A stretch of DNA of 64,000 bases from Lasiodiplodia sp. COLG20 (Eukaryota > Ascomycota > Dothideomycetes > Botryosphaeriales > Botryosphaeriaceae). Location: the NCBI GenBank assembly GCA_009801085.1, contig VNWV01000005.1, forward strand, positions 1 to 64,000. The letters are read 5' to 3'. The translations under genes and the position numbers were made by a program. Under the pieces are notes generated by a model. That model saw only the letters and a list, made by a program, of their open reading frames with translations. It had not been told where the DNA came from and made no database searches. The stretch's first letter is position 1, and the number at the start of each line of letters is the position of its first letter. Shown here in pieces: positions 1 to 12,972 of the stretch.

Positions 1-2221
1 TTGCTTTGTTTTTTTTTTTTTTTTTTTTTTTTTTTTTCCTCGGGTGATGGTGCCGAGGAAAAGTCAGGATGTCCGGCTTGAGTTCCGGAATGAACAACGC
101 TCAGTGACCAATTCAACGGTGGAAGTCGACAACGGGATCTAATAAGCCATCATGCAACGTCGACGCCGTATTGGGGCCAATACCTGCAGAAATTGGAAGA
201 TGGGCGTTGAGGGCTCAGTTCCGAGGCAAGTGAGTGGGCAGGAATTTCGGACATAAGGTTTGATGCGCGCAAGTGCGGGCCGGGGGCGCTATGACCCATG
301 ATACGATAGTTCCTGAAAAGGGGCCGTTATACTGAGAACGATTCCAGATCCGGACCGGCATCGCCTTTCTTGGACAGCTCCACTACCGCGCAGAGAGCAT
401 GCTCTAGACCCACGAAGTGCCGTCTGTTTGCCGGCCTCGAGAAGCGGCAAGTAGCTCTGAAAGCCGTAGCTCCGGAGGCAAGCTCAGCGCACCATATAGA
501 TCAGCGGGATCATCAGTGAGATGGGTGCTGATGCGACGGCCCGTCCGGCTCCGTTGTCGATCTGCCGACGTGACAAGCAGGGATGCACATCCCCAAGCGG
601 TGATGGATTTTTTGAGTCGTCGTATCGCACGCGAGCGACGTGTGTGGTTCCAGGCGGCAGTGGTTCGCCACCAACGACGACTTAGGCTAAGCGAGTCTAC
701 CTAGCTCAAGGGGTACACACTTTCACTCTACCATCGCTCCTGCCTCGGTGTTGTTCTCTCGGCCGCTTTCCTGCAACCAACTGTCCACCACCGCCGTTCA
801 ATCGACCGACGCTACATCTCCGTCCTGCTAGGTCCATCACCGAAACTGACGATTTGACATCGTGAAGCCGTTTCCAGCTAGCCTGATCGGTTGTTGCCGG
901 TTCTCTCCCAGGGCCTCATCTTGTCCTAAAGGAGCAAGGGCCACGATCTGGACGTTGAGTTGCTGTGGCTTTTGCCCGACTGGCACATGATTTGGCATCG
1001 TCGACTTCTCAGCTGAAATTTTCAGGAACGCGCCACAAGCGCACGGCTGTGGCTGTCGCCCTGTCTGCATGGCAGCTCGTGTCTCCAGATCGTCGTAGTT
1101 CGACTTGCCCGGGGCTTTTGTCCGGCTGTTGTCCTTTCCACTGACCTCAGCGGCAACTTCCACCTCCAGCTCACAACACCCTCCCCTTATCCACAAGGCT
1201 GAGCCTCGATCACGATAAGCTTGGAAGCTTGCTAAGCCTCCACATTAACGCCTTTTTTTTCAGCCGCCGAGATCAACCACCGACGACGAAGGCTGGATGC
1301 TACTACAAATCTTCGGTTTACGCTACTGCATGCATTTGCCGCACGAGTCCGTCACTAGGAATTAACCTCCGTCCTACGGACCGGTCAAAATAAACAGCTT
1401 CCATCCCTTTCCACGCACTAACGCCCCTCTTGGGAATGAACTGGGTGTTATAGCCACAGGTCTCGACCCACGTTGGCCACCTCCATGTGGGGGGGACCTT
1501 CCCGCACGTGCAGAAAGAGGCGCCGAGCGACGCCTTGCCTCATCTGACACTTCCCCCACACATCTCTCTTGCATCTGTGCGAGAAGTCCTTGTGACCCTT
1601 TCGTCCTGCGCGGTGAAGTCAGCCGTGACGGATGCCAATACCTCCTTGCATGTACCCCCGGCAACCCGAGGTGCTGGGATACGACTCAGCCTCTTTATGC
1701 AACCCCCGCTCCGTGGAGGGGTGATAATCCTTACACACATCTGGCCGAGGCTGCTTGTCAGCTTGGCTGGCTTGCAAGATCGGGGAAATGGAACTTGGCT
1801 GATCTCTTGGGCCAGGTCCACGTGATTATGGCAGATCTGTGATTTGTCTGAGGATATAGTGACGTAGTCTCAGCTTGCAAAGTCGGTGAGGATTGCTCTT
1901 GGTGATTTACTGGTTTTCCAACTTGAAGTATATTCTCATCTATGAAAGGCATCAATCATCAAGCTGGCGACCCTGACTACGTATGTACGTGGATCGCCTT
2001 GCTATATTATAGCAGAATAGAAAAAGGAAACAGAAAGCCATCAAAAAAAAAAAAATCCTCCGAGGCGCCAGAACATGGCGCCGCTGGTATTCAACAATGG
2101 GAAACAGCTTTTCAACACTGTCCTCTCTACGCAGTAAATGTGCATTTTAAGCGCAACGACCGCCCTTTCTTCGTTCTCAAAAGAGTCATGAACATCATAC
2201 GTATTGCGCACGCATTGGTAC
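1..2221. other. Left-edge non-coding stretch
   Basis: No convincing gene is visible. It opens with a run of about 33 T residues and has a short poly-A run near 2042-2055 beside the ATPase 3' end. Open frames here are short, overlap on both strands and show no domain motif. No telomeric TTAGGG repeats are present. Confidence 0.5.
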
Positions 2222-5200
2222 TCACACATCCTCCTTCTTTCCGATGGGACCAATGCCGCGGGGGCTGTGGCCGGAGTTGACAGCGGTGAGCTCGGAGCCC
2301 TGACCAGCCGACGGCTCCTTGGCGAGGGAGTTTGTGCGCGAGAAGGAGAAGAAGCCCTGGCGCAGCGACAGGGGGCCGTGCTTCCTGCGGCCGTCGACCT
2401 TGTCCTCGTCGGGAGCGGCGAACCAGCCAAAGGTGCGCTTGGCCAGCTTCCACAGCTCCATGCCCAGGACGAAAATGAAGACTGCCACGATGGGGAGAGC
2501 CCATTCCCAAGTGATTTCTGCAGAAAAAAGGTCAGTAAGTGATTCCAAGATCAGAAGGTGGCGAAGACAGCTAAACTTACCCTTGTGCTTGAAGACGGTC
2601 GTGTTGAAGCCGGGGATGTAGATGCACGGGAAGACAACGACACTGCCCACGGTGACAGACCAGAACAGGAACTTGTTCTCCCAGATGTCAGCGAAGAAGG
2701 GGAAGCGGCTCTCGGAGCGGGGATCGAGCCGGAACATGCTACGGCGGATGCCCTTGATTTCCCAAGCAGAGATGAGAATCAACCAGGTCAACTCGGCGAA
2801 CACGGCAGCACGAGCGCGGAAGACGACGTCGCAGTCTGGGCTGTATGCCTTGTTGCAGTCCTGACCGATCTTGCCGTCACCTGGGCCGTAGACGATGATG
2901 ACGAAGGTGAATAGGGTCAGCATGCCCATCAACAGACCGTAGACGATCATGTCAAAGATGATTTGCCAAGTGAAAACACCCTTCTTGTTGTCGTGGGGCG
3001 GGCGGCTCATGATGTTGTACGAAGCCTTTTCGCGGCCGAGTCCGAAAGCGGGGAAACCAGACGTGAGCATGTTGATCCAGAGGATGGAGAGCGGAGACAG
3101 AGGGAAGACGGAATAGTTTCTGGCGTCCTGGAAGCCAAGGCCACAGACCAGAAGCACGACTTCACCCACGTTGGACGTAAGCAGATGCAGAACAAAGCGC
3201 TGGATGTTGTCAAACATGCGGCGGCCTTCCTCAATCGCGTTAACGATGCTTGCGAAGTTGTCGTCCGTCAAAACGATATCCGACGCCCCCTTAGCGACGT
3301 CGCTACCCGCGAGACCCATAGCGATACCGACGTCGGCGGCTTGCAGAGAGGGACCGTCGTTCACACCATCACCAGTCATCGCGGCATACTTTCCACGGCG
3401 GTGAAGAGCAGCAATCATGCGGGTCTTGGTGTTGGGAGCACAGCGAGCAATGACAAGAGGCAATTCGGGCATTTGGTCGATCTCCTCGTCCGTCAGACCG
3501 TCGAATTCGGCAGCAGTCTTGACCAGGCTGTCGGCAACATCCTTGGGCAGAGTGCTCATGTCCTTGGGGATGATGCCGACTTCCTTTGCGATGGCCGCGG
3601 CTGTCCCGGGGTGGTCGCCCGTAAGCATGTGCACGCGGATACCGGCGTTGGTGCATTCGCGAACAGCATCCTTCGTCTCAAGGCGAGGCGGATCGTAGAT
3701 TCCAGCAAGACCGAGGAGCGTCAAGCCCTGTTCAATGTCCTCACGAGGAATTTCAGACTTCTCATTGATGGCTTCACCCGTCCAAGAACGACGTGCAACA
3801 GCAAGAACACGAAGACCTTGGTCAGCAAGAAGGGACATTTGCTCAAGGATCTGCTCCTTGACCTCGTCAGTGATGGCAGTCTCGTGTGCACCAATACCGA
3901 CGTTGACGCAGAGGTCCAGGATGCGCTCGACGGCTCCCTTGGTGAAGATGATGGTGCTGCCGTCGTCGGGAACCTTGTAGACCACAGACATGCGCTTCAC
4001 GGTGCTGTCAAAGGGGTACTCAGTGAGCTGCTTCCAGCCGCGTTCGCCTTCCAGCTGCTTCTTGCCAAGCTCGAAGCGACGGGCGAAAACCTGCAGAGCA
4101 ACTTCAGTTGGGTCACCAGTAGTCTGCCACTTCTGCTCCGAGTCGTTGTAGCGGACAGTAGCAAGATTGCAGAGTGCAGTCGAATGGAGGAAGGCATCGA
4201 GCTCAGGAACCACTTCGACGTCCTTGGGGTCCATGTCGTCAGAGTCAGACTTCTCGTCGAAGTCGTTCACCGCGCGGCGTACGTCGCGTTCAGTCTTTTC
4301 CTTGGGCTCCTTGAACTTGATGCCGCCACCGCTGCGTTCGGCCTCGAGCTTTTCCTGGCGGGCTTTCTTCTCCGCCTCCATCTCGGCTCTCGACTTTTCA
4401 GTGCCAAGTGTGATTGTACCGTGCGTAGGGTTTGCGGCATCCTCGGCGTTGTTGACCGTGTAAATGCCAACCCCAGGGATCCACGCCTTGCGAGTGACCA
4501 TCTGGCCCTGCGTAAGGGTGCCCGTTTTGTCGGAGCAAATGTTTGTGATACCACCGAGGGCTTCCAAAGCGCTGAGCTTACGGGTAAGCACACGGCGCTT
4601 GCGCATCGAGGTCATGCCGCTGACGAAGGTGATGGTAAGGACGGCGATGAGCGACTCGGGGATCATGGCAATACCTAGGATAGTAGCCGTTAGCGTGGCT
4701 GTGCAACGTGAAAGGAGGGCTACGTACCGGTCGAGATGGCGTAGATGGCGACCTCGTTAGTGACATCGAATCTGTTGACGCCGAACACAATGATGGCCAA
4801 GAGGATGGCCAGACCGAACAGGACGTATGCAAGCTTGGACAGCTTCCTCTGAAGAGGTGTGCCGACGGTGAGACCAAGGAAAGCGCCAATGGCGTCGTAA
4901 ATCCTAAGGATGAGGCCCTTGGCGGGTTGCAAGTTGCCGCCCTTCTTTCTTGACATGGATCGGTTTGCCTTGCGCTTTGTGCCCTGCATGGACTGAGCGA
5001 TCTTACCAATCTCTGTGTGCATTCCGGTGAAGACGACGATACCTTGACCACGGCCTTTGGTAACTGTAGAAGACGAGTAAGCCATGTTCACGCGGTCTCC
5101 AACACCAGTCTCGAGTTCAGTGACATTGGTGAAATCATGCTCAGGGTCTTTCGCGACCGGAAGAGCTTCTCCAGTGAGAATCTTTTCATCGCACTCGAGG

Positions 5201-5771
5201 TTCATGGCCTCGAAGATGCGGATGTCGGCGGGGATGGTGTCGCCCGTCTTGATCTGAACGATATCACCCGGAACGACTTCAGCTGATGGAATTGCATCAA
5301 CGACGCCATTGCGGAGAACCGTGGCAGTGGGCGAGGACAGAGCTCGGAGAGAGTCCATCTTTTTCTCTGCCTGGTACTCCTGATAGAAACCAATCAGGAC
5401 GTTCAGAACGATGACGGCGGTGATGACGCCGCCCTCGACGTAGTCGGACACACCGTACGAGAGCGCCATGGCCAACAAGAGGACCTGTCGCTGGTCAACA
5501 ACTGTACGAGAGAGGAGTGGGGCTGCAAAGGGGGTTGACATACCAGAATCATGGCATTGCTAACTTGCTTCAGGAGGACCGAGTACCACTTGACGCCGCC
5601 CTCGCCCATGAGCTTGTTCTCGCCATACTGGCTGCGCTTCTGGGTGGCTTCAGAGGCACTCAAGCCCTGCTCGGGGTGGACGCCCAGGTGCTCCTTGAGC
5701 TGGTCGATGGAGAGTTGAAAGGGATGCTTCGGGTACTCCTGCCGTACCTCGGAGCCCTTTCCGGAGCCCAT
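2222..5771 (-). CDS. ENA1: ENA-type Na+ (K+) exporting P-type ATPase
   Basis: Pumps Na+ (and K+ at high pH) out of the cell by ATP hydrolysis at the plasma membrane; P-type IID family. Four exons read in the order 5771-5544, 5484-4728, 4674-2581, 2517-2222, with introns of 59, 53 and 63 nt; all phases agree and give 1,124 aa, close to the usual fungal length. The N-terminal cation-ATPase domain is followed by TGEALPVAKD (about residue 179), the phosphorylation loop SDKTGTLTQG (about 375), MLTGDHPGTAAAIAKE and TGDGVNDGPSLQAADVG (about 760), then C-terminal membrane segments. The ATG at 5771 is chosen because the upstream TTG at 5780 is not a eukaryotic start. The 63-nt last intron is in frame and codes for an unconserved insert if left unspliced. 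ENA versus the related fungal Ca2+ pump is decided by overall similarity; the assignment is firm at family level. Confidence 0.93.
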
Positions 5772-6713
5772 TGTTACCAATTGCGTGGACAGTTGAGATG
5801 CGGGGTTGTTTGAGGAAGAATATCACTTGGGTCGGCGAGGTGGGATGATGGAATGGCTGAAGAAGTCCAAGAGGACCATATGTATGAAAGTGGGAAGCGA
5901 AAAGTCTTGGATTGAGTAATTACGGAATGTCGTCACGGGGCCGCTTTATATAGTCCCATTGTTGTGTGACCCAGCCCACCGACTCATCCTATCAAAGACA
6001 CATTCCCTGTTGTATGAAGAAAGCCAAGGCGGCCTCCGCGTGTTGAGCTTGGCGCAGAAGGGCGGAGACGTTCACAGACCGGGGATAAGGATGCAAGCAG
6101 AGTCAAAGCCAAGGAGTTGTTGCAGTGCAGAAGGCTTGGAATCGGGCAGTTTGGTTCGTAGGAGGCTTGGCTGGGAGGCGATTAGTCTCGTGGTGGGGGA
6201 AAGTCCGGGTCGGCTTGATAGGTCCCAGACCAGTCGACGCGTCTTGGCGCACGGCGGAACCAATCAGCGCGCGAGGGCGCCTGGTGGAAGACGAGTACTC
6301 CGGGAAACTCGGCACCTCGCCACTTCCACCCCTTGTCTCCACCCCACTCCGCTGGGCTTGGCTTTTGCCGGCACCAACCGTGATCCTCTTCGTATGGCGG
6401 GGCAAGGGGACCAAGAGGGGCACGAGAAGACGCGGAGGGAGCAGATGCGAATACGACTCAGTTTGCAGAGAAATCGGGGCACTACGACTGCATACAGGGT
6501 GTTGGGGAGGCTATCAGCGGCGACGACGGTGGTGCGGACGCGGCACCCGCATCATCAGCGCGCCAAGAAGCCGTAACTGGAAGCGTGCAGGCTGCGTTCC
6601 CAAGCCAAGAAGCCCAAGCACGTTTTCAGAACGCCGTGTACCCGTCACGCCATGGCCATGAATACTGCTGTCGTTGGCGGCAAAGTCAAGGATCCCGGAT
6701 CCGGCACTTGGTC
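5772..6713. other. Intergenic: ATPase promoter and VPS60 3' flank
   Basis: Apart from the TATA-like element at 5944-5953, no gene or clear repeat is seen. Open frames here lack any recognisable motif. Confidence 0.5.
5944..5953 (-). promoter_or_regulatory. Probable TATA box of the ATPase gene
   Basis: Read on the minus strand this is CTATATAAAG, about 175 bp upstream of the ATG at 5771. Position and sequence fit a TATA element of an inducible gene such as a sodium pump. This is inference from sequence only. Confidence 0.45.
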
Positions 6714-7412
6714 TCAGCCTGCAGCTTCTTTGACCTTGCCGGCTGGCTCGGGAGGCTCGTCGATGAACTGCGGCGGCTTTGCCTCATCCACCATGAAGCT
6801 CGGGACGCCGTCAGCCTCGTTCATGGCGTCCAGCTCCACCTCCTCTCCGAGAGCCTCAAGCTCGGCATCCAGCTCCGCCTCGTCGACGTCCTCAGGCACG
6901 TCATAGCTGCGGCTGATGCTTTCCTGGATGTCGTTGCCTATGTCCATGAGATCGGCCATCTCGTCCTGCATGCGCTCGATCTTGTCGATGTCGACCTTGC
7001 CGTACTGCTTGCGCAGCTCCTTGGTCGTCGTCTTCATGGCGTCGACGGTGGTCATGGTGTTCTTGAGGTTGTCCTGCATCATGCTCGCCTGCTCCATGTT
7101 CCAGGACTGCTGCTGCAGCTGGTCGCGCTGGGCCTCGTACATCTTGCGCTGCTGCAGCACCTTGAGGGCCTTCTGCTTGATCGCCGTCTTGCCGGGGCCG
7201 TCGCGCATCTTAGACAGGCGCTGCTGGTAGGTCGTCAGCTCGGCGTTGAGCTTCGCGAGCTTGACGTCAATATTCTCGATGCGGCCATCGACCTGGACTC
7301 GCCGTCAGCATGCGGGGATCAGAAGCCGGGCAGAGACATGACGTGCATTCGAGATGGCGCCGCTGAGGGTCGGCTTGGGGCCAGTGCTCTTTGCGCCGAA
7401 CAAGCGATTCAT
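6714..7412 (-). CDS. VPS60: ESCRT-III component VPS60/CHMP5
   Basis: Snf7-family ESCRT-III subunit acting in multivesicular-body sorting and Vps4 regulation on endosomes. Exon 1 is 7412-7347 (22 codons, MNRLFGAKSTGPKPTLSG...), exon 2 is 7292-6714; 214 aa in total, near the usual 220. The charged coiled-coil core includes KLNAELTTYQQRLSKMRDG and KQKALKVLQQRKMYEAQRD, and the tail is acidic (EELDAELEALGEE-type segment), as expected for the family. The only junction that restores the conserved ISNVDGRIENID segment uses a GC donor (GCACGT at 7346-7341) with a CCAG acceptor, so this is a GC-AG intron of 54 nt. It is divergently arranged with the SAPS gene. Confidence 0.9.
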
Positions 7413-8211
7413 CGTGGCACCGAGAGGCCGGGGGGCGTGGGGATGGGGATGCGGAGGCTGCAGCGCGGGTGAGCGGCGGCAGGCGGCTAGAGTGGCGGCG
7501 ATGCTGGCGTGCTGCTGCCACGTGGTGGACGGGCTGCTGGAAGGCGCGGGACCAGATGAGAGGCGCTGCAGGCGTCGTCGCTCGCGGGTCGTGGGCCACC
7601 ACTTTGGGCGCTTGCTGGCACTGGAGGTTAGGATCCGCGTGGACTGCCGGGGGTGTTTGGGCTGGGGCCGGCGCCGACCTCGACCAGCGAGGAACACCAC
7701 TCTCACCCACGACAACACGGCCACCTGCCAACCTCACATTGACCCTTCCTGGCCGCGCTGCCCGTCACGCTGCTGCGCCAGCTGCATGCCGCGCTCTTCC
7801 CACCCAAACTCGCTTCTGGACTTTGGGGAGCGCTCTCTGCCTTGTGACCGGCTGCCAACCTGAGTCTGTCACACTCCAGACCGCGCTGCTTCGCCAGCCT
7901 CGGCCGCTGCCCACACGACCCCAGCCCGCGGCACCAGCCCCAGCTCACCCGGTAAACCCCACCGTCCCCATCTCAGCCCAAGCTTCTCAGATCGCGCCTG
8001 CGAGCCGCGCGCCCGTGCCGCGCATCCAGCCCCGCCAGTCGCCATAACCATTGCACCGCCGACGTTGACACGCCCATCTCTGCTCCAGATACTCGCCCGC
8101 TGGCTTCCCGCTGCTCGCCGTCGGCGCGCCTCCCGCTGCTTACTGCGCTGTCGCATGCAACCACCACTGAACAGCTCCCTTACGCCCCGATAACCGTGTC
8201 ACGTCGCCAAC
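7413..8211. other. Divergent promoter region VPS60 / SAPS gene
   Basis: GC-rich stretch of about 800 bp between two divergent starts. The overlapping open frames on both strands are arginine/alanine-rich and lack motifs. No gene is supported. Confidence 0.5.
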
Positions 8212-11200
8212 ATGTTCTGGCGCTTTGGCGGTTACGCCAATATCTCCACCCTCGACTCCATCTTGGATAAGCCCGATGTCACCATCGAAGAGCTGCTCGA
8301 CGAGTCCGACTTGATCCAAGAGCTCAAGCAACAAAACTCAAAGTTGATACAATATCTGAGGGACGATAAGATCTTGGAGCGCCTGCTGCAGTTCGTCATT
8401 GCTCCCCCCTCTCCGGCCCCGCAGCAATCACCTGGGACCGACAATGCCGCCGAAGGAGAAGGCGACGAGAAGGGCGGCGCGGAGATCGGCAGTTTCTTCA
8501 AGAGAAGATCGCGGTCAAGATCGATCAAGTCCGATTCCGGAGAGAACGAGGAAGGCAAGGAGGAGAAGCAGCGCTTGAAGTACGCATATGTCGCCTGCGA
8601 AATCCTGTCTTCCGAAGTCTGGTCCATCTCCGAGGCGCTACTAGAGAACCAGGCTGCACTGCGCAAGTTCTGGGACTATCTCAAGCAGCCTGCACCGCTA
8701 GACCCCGTGCAAGCCGGCTACTTCACAAAGGTCAACGAGTCCCTGCTGGACCGCAAGACCGAGGAGATGCTTGAGTTTTTCAAGTCCATTGATGGCATCG
8801 TGTCCGACATGCTCCAGCACGTTGACTGCCCCATGGTTATGGATCTGTTACTGAAGATCATAAGCCTGGAGAAGGCTGAAGGAGGCCAGGGCATAGTCGA
8901 CGTGGGTACCAGCAGCTCCACAAACTCCGAACATGCTAACTTTTGGGCTACAGTGGCTTCAGCAGCACAATTTGATTCCCACCCTCCTGTCGTTCCTGTC
9001 TCCAGACTACAATGCATCAGCCCAAACATCCGCAGGCGATTTCCTGAAGGCCATCATTACCATCTCTGCCAACGCTACCACCCAGGACCAGACTGTCATT
9101 GGCCCCAACGAATTGACGAGACAGCTGGTTTCTGAGCCCTGTATCAAGAGTCTTATCACCGAGATGCTCCGAGGTGGCAATCCTCTCACTGTTGGTGTGG
9201 GCATTGTCATCGAGGTCATCCGGAAAAACAACTCTGATTACGACATGGAAAATCAGACCGGCCCGGTACCACGAAGCTCTGACCCCATTTATTTGGGCAC
9301 CCTCCTCCGCCAATTCGCCACCCATGTCCCTGATTTCATGGCTTTGGTTCACAACGCCACCGAAAAGGTCGTCAACGAAGATGGCACCACTACTACTAAG
9401 CAACGTGAACTGAAGGCTGCATTTGGTGGCAAGATTGAGCCCCTTGGTTTCGACCGGTTCAAGACCTGCGAGCTGATGGCAGAGCTCTTGCATTGTAGCA
9501 ACATGGCCCTTTTGAACGAACGCGGAAGTGAGGCTGCTGTAAAGGCCAGAGATGCCGAGAGAGAGCGCTTAAAAGCGGCCGGCAAACTCACCTCCGCTAA
9601 AGAGAGCGAAGAGCATTCGGTGCTTGACAATGAATTCGGCACTAGTGTCGACAGCCATGGTTTCCACCACGCACGCGCTCCGTCAAGCGAGTCTCCCGAG
9701 GAGGTCAAGAAGCTCGAGGTCCAGAACAACGTCAAGGATGAGGACTTTGAGGAAGTTACCACCTCTGAAGCCGAGTCTGAGGAGGCCAAGGACGGTGAGA
9801 AGGCCGAAATTGGTGAACCTCTGGAGAGATCGCCCAAACTTCCTCCCCGCACTGTGGAAACCGAGAAAGAGCCGGAACTCGTTGATGAGCCGTTGTCCGA
9901 TAAGCCGGCGAATGAAAAGGCGGACTCTCCAACAGCTGCTGGTCTGACGGATAAGGTTGGCGACCTCGATTTGGAGAAACAAGACGCCACCATGACGGAT
10001 TCTTCAGTTACCGAAAAGGCAGATGGAGAAGCAGACGCTACCAAGCCAACCGTGTCTCTCTTGACCCAACAGCTCAACCAAACTTCCGAGGCAAATGAGG
10101 TTGCTGAAGACATTTCGCCTCGTCCTGAGGACAAGCCCGCTCCCCTCTTCTCCAAGAAGCCTGAGAACGGCGACGCAACCAAGAACGCCGAGGAAAACAG
10201 GAGCACCACTCCTGCGGACGAGGAGTTGCTCTCAGAACAGCATGTCGATTTCTCGACCTCGCAACGCTCGCAATATGAAGTTGACATTGATGGAAACCCC
10301 GTGGTCGGCGATCTGCTCAAGATCATGTTTGTTGAGCACCGGGTTGTTCCAACAATCCTGGTAGGCGCAGACCCGTTAGCCACTTTTTTTCCCGTACTGA
10401 CTTTGCGTCTAGGACTTTTTCTTCCGCTTCCCGTGGAATAACTTCTTGCACAACGTCGTGTACGATGTTGTTCAGCAGGTCTTCAACGGTCAGATGGAGC
10501 GTGGCTACAACCGTGCTCTAGCCATCGATTTGTTTGAAACCGGCAGGATCACGGAGCGGATCATTGAGGGCCAGCAAGCCAGTGACAAGGCTCAGGCCGA
10601 GACCAGCATGCGGCTGGGCTACATGGGTCATCTAACTTTGATCGCAGAAGAAGTCGTCAAATTCACCGAGAGGCACCCTCCGGAGCTGCTTTCGCTGTCG
10701 GTTCTCGAGAAGGTCATCAACCAGCAGTGGACCGACTATGTCGAGCACACCCTGGCCGAGACGCGGGAGCGGGACAATGCCATTCTCGGAGGCGTTCGTC
10801 CCGACATGGCCGTGGGGCCGCGTCAGGCCGTGCTCAACGCCGTCAACGCAGCTTCGGGCTTCGGCAACTCTTCTCTAGCCAGCGCCGGCCTGGGTGGAAA
10901 CGGATCTGTCGGTCTAGACAGCATGGAGCTTACAGGCTCAGGAGGCGGATACGGCCTCAGCGGCGGCAGCCTATTGAGCGGCTTCAACAACTCAAGCGAC
11001 GAAGAAGACGAGGACATGGAGGAAGGCGAGGGCGAGCGGCAGACAACGCCGCATGTGAGCGACTCGGACCAAGTGGGTGAACTCTCATTTGAAGACGTTG
11101 AGATGGAGTATCGATGATACAGTGCGCTTACCGCGTTGGTGCGTTGTTCATGTCTTCTTCACTACCGCTGTGCACACGGGTGGGATGCGGCTGCTGCTGG

Positions 11201-12218
11201 GCGGCTCTATTGGCTGCTCGGCAGCCGTGTCCCCCGCACGTCGCATGTATGCCACCGAACATCGATAGCCAGTGTATCCTTTCTCTCTGGGCGCAACGAC
11301 TGAGGTCACTGTTGAGATACCACCATCTCTTTCCTTCCCCCTTCCTCTCTGTATTATTGCCTTAGATTAATGTAGACGACCCACGGATGACAACGGTGGC
11401 ACGAGCATGTTTCGGAGAATACCCTACGATATATTCCTCACCTTTGCGCCTTCTGCTATCCTTGTCACCCGTGGTCATACCTGACCATTATCCATCATCA
11501 TCTTTCACTCTCCTTCTCCTTTTTGATACGTATAACCATTTTGCACTCACACACATACACCTATACACATACACCACACTGTTTCTGCCAGACAAAAGAG
11601 AAAAGAGATAGAACTTTATACGTTCAGAGAGCCAAAGCTGACTCTCTTCCTTTCTTTTTGCCACAGCCACAATCATCCGATGACGCCAACAACAACGACA
11701 ATACTGCTGCCGGCAGCCCTGACGCCGGCTCCAACCCTGTCCCCGCCCCCGCGCCTCTCCAAATCCCCCCGTCCCGCGCCCGCCGCCAGTTCGCGGCTCG
11801 ACTCGCCGAGCGCAAACGTCAGCAGGAGCAGCAGCAAGAACAACAGCAGCAGCAGCAACAACAAGGAACAGCTGCTGCCGCTACCGCTTCTTCTTCTGCT
11901 GCTGCTGCTGCCACTGCCACTGCTGCTGCTACCGGTGCAGGCGCCGGTGGCGGTGGCCGTGCTGGCGATTGGACCGAACGCTACAACGACCCCAGCCGCT
12001 TCAGCAACTTGTTCGTCGGCGGTGGGGTCAGCGATGAAGAGAGCACGGATGACGATGACGATGGCGAGGAGTTGATCATGAAGGATAGCTTTTCGAGGAG
12101 GAGCGTGGGCAGCGGTGGGGGTGGGAGTGCGAGCGGGAGCAGTGCGAATGGGAGCGTGAGTGGGGATGAGGGTGAGGATGCTACTGCCACTGGTGTGGTG
12201 AGGACGGAGAAGATTTAG
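8212..12218 (+). CDS. SIT4 phosphatase-associated protein (SAPS family)
   Basis: Regulatory partner of the PP2A-like phosphatase Sit4/PP6 (yeast SAP185/SAP190, fission yeast Ekc1). Exon 1 is 8212-8901, exon 2 8954-10360, exon 3 from 10413; the 52-nt introns at 8902-8953 and 10361-10412 restore GIVD-WLQQHNLIPTLLSF and VPTIL-DFFFRFPWNNFLHN. The SAPS domain starts at MFWRFGGYANISTLDS and is interrupted by an acidic/Ser-Pro region encoded around 9520-10250. The C-terminal block LQIPPSRARRQFAARLAE, typical of fungal SAPS tails, lies in a separate open stretch ending at 12218, after poly-Q and poly-A tracts. Exon 3 otherwise meets TGA at 11115. I join them by a long intron, most simply from GTGGGT at 11073 to an acceptor at 11627 (or 11591). 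That last junction is uncertain; the rest is firm. This model gives about 1,115 aa. Confidence 0.8.
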
Positions 12219-12728
12219 TGGGGCGGGTTGGTTGGTTGGTTGTTGATTGCATTAGAATCAGCGCATTTGGGGCGGAGGCCTTGTTTTTGATTGGAGCGTA
12301 CACGCAAAGTCTGAGTTGGTGGTATATCAGTTGTGTATGTGTGGGGGAGGGGGAGAGGGGTAGAGGGGGTTGGATGAAGAAGGGGTAGTAGGTATCGGCT
12401 TTCGTTTTTGTTGGAAATTGGTTCTTTTTTTTTTTTTTTTTCCTCTTCCCTCTTTGGTCCTGTCGATGAGAGCAATACCCCACGTTGGTATACGTTTTCC
12501 TCTCTATTTGGTCCTTTGGTGATGAGATTGACGGTCGCTGCAATGATGCTCCCCGTCATGGAATCGCGTTCTGCTTTTTTTTCTTTCGGCTGGCGTGCGG
12601 GGTTTGGCAGATCCTGTATTATATATGCATAGATACCTTATTGTGTTATTGGTAATTGATTTTGACTTGGTCGGCTAACAATAGTGAGGCATCAGCCTGT
12701 TCTTTTCTTTATTTTTTCTAGAAACACG

Positions 12729-12826
12729 ACATATGTGGGTATTTGAAGCTATCGACCGGACGTGTATGTAGAATTAAAAATTCGACATTCTCGTCCGGAC
12801 GATAGCTTCAACTACCCATGATATGT
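12729..12826. repeat. Palindromic core element, copy 1
   Basis: About 98 bp. The left arm starts ACATATGTGGGTATTTGAAG and the right arm ends CTTCAACTACCCATGATATG, with CGTCCGGACGATAGC-type segments and an AT-rich middle (GAATTAAAAATTC). It would fold into a near-continuous hairpin. Confidence 0.85.
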
Positions 12827-12875
12827 GCCCTTTTCTTGAAGAGGGGTTTTTTTTTTTTTTTTTTGGCGAATAACG

Positions 12876-12972
12876 ACATATATGGGTAGTTGAAGCTATC
12901 GTCCGGACGTATATGTAGAATTTCTAATTTGACATTCTCGTCCGAACGATAGCTTCAAATACCCATGACATG
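12876..12972. repeat. Palindromic core element, copy 2
   Basis: Second copy, 50 bp after the first and in the same orientation. It has a few substitutions (CCGAACG, CAAATACCC) that lower arm identity, suggesting it is older or independently mutated. Confidence 0.85.

Noticed and set aside
1..37. Poly-T run as a telomere end
   Set aside because: No TTAGGG repeats; a simple homopolymer at the window edge.
2963..4678. 571-codon open frame on the plus strand
   Set aside because: Exact antisense of the ATPase exon 3; composition is that of a shadow frame in GC-rich code.
6585..7472. 295-codon Leu/Val-rich frame on the plus strand
   Set aside because: Antisense of VPS60; leucine-rich only because it mirrors Gln/Glu/Lys codons.
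9349..10383. 344-codon Ser-rich frame on the minus strand
   Set aside because: Antisense shadow of the acidic SAPS linker.
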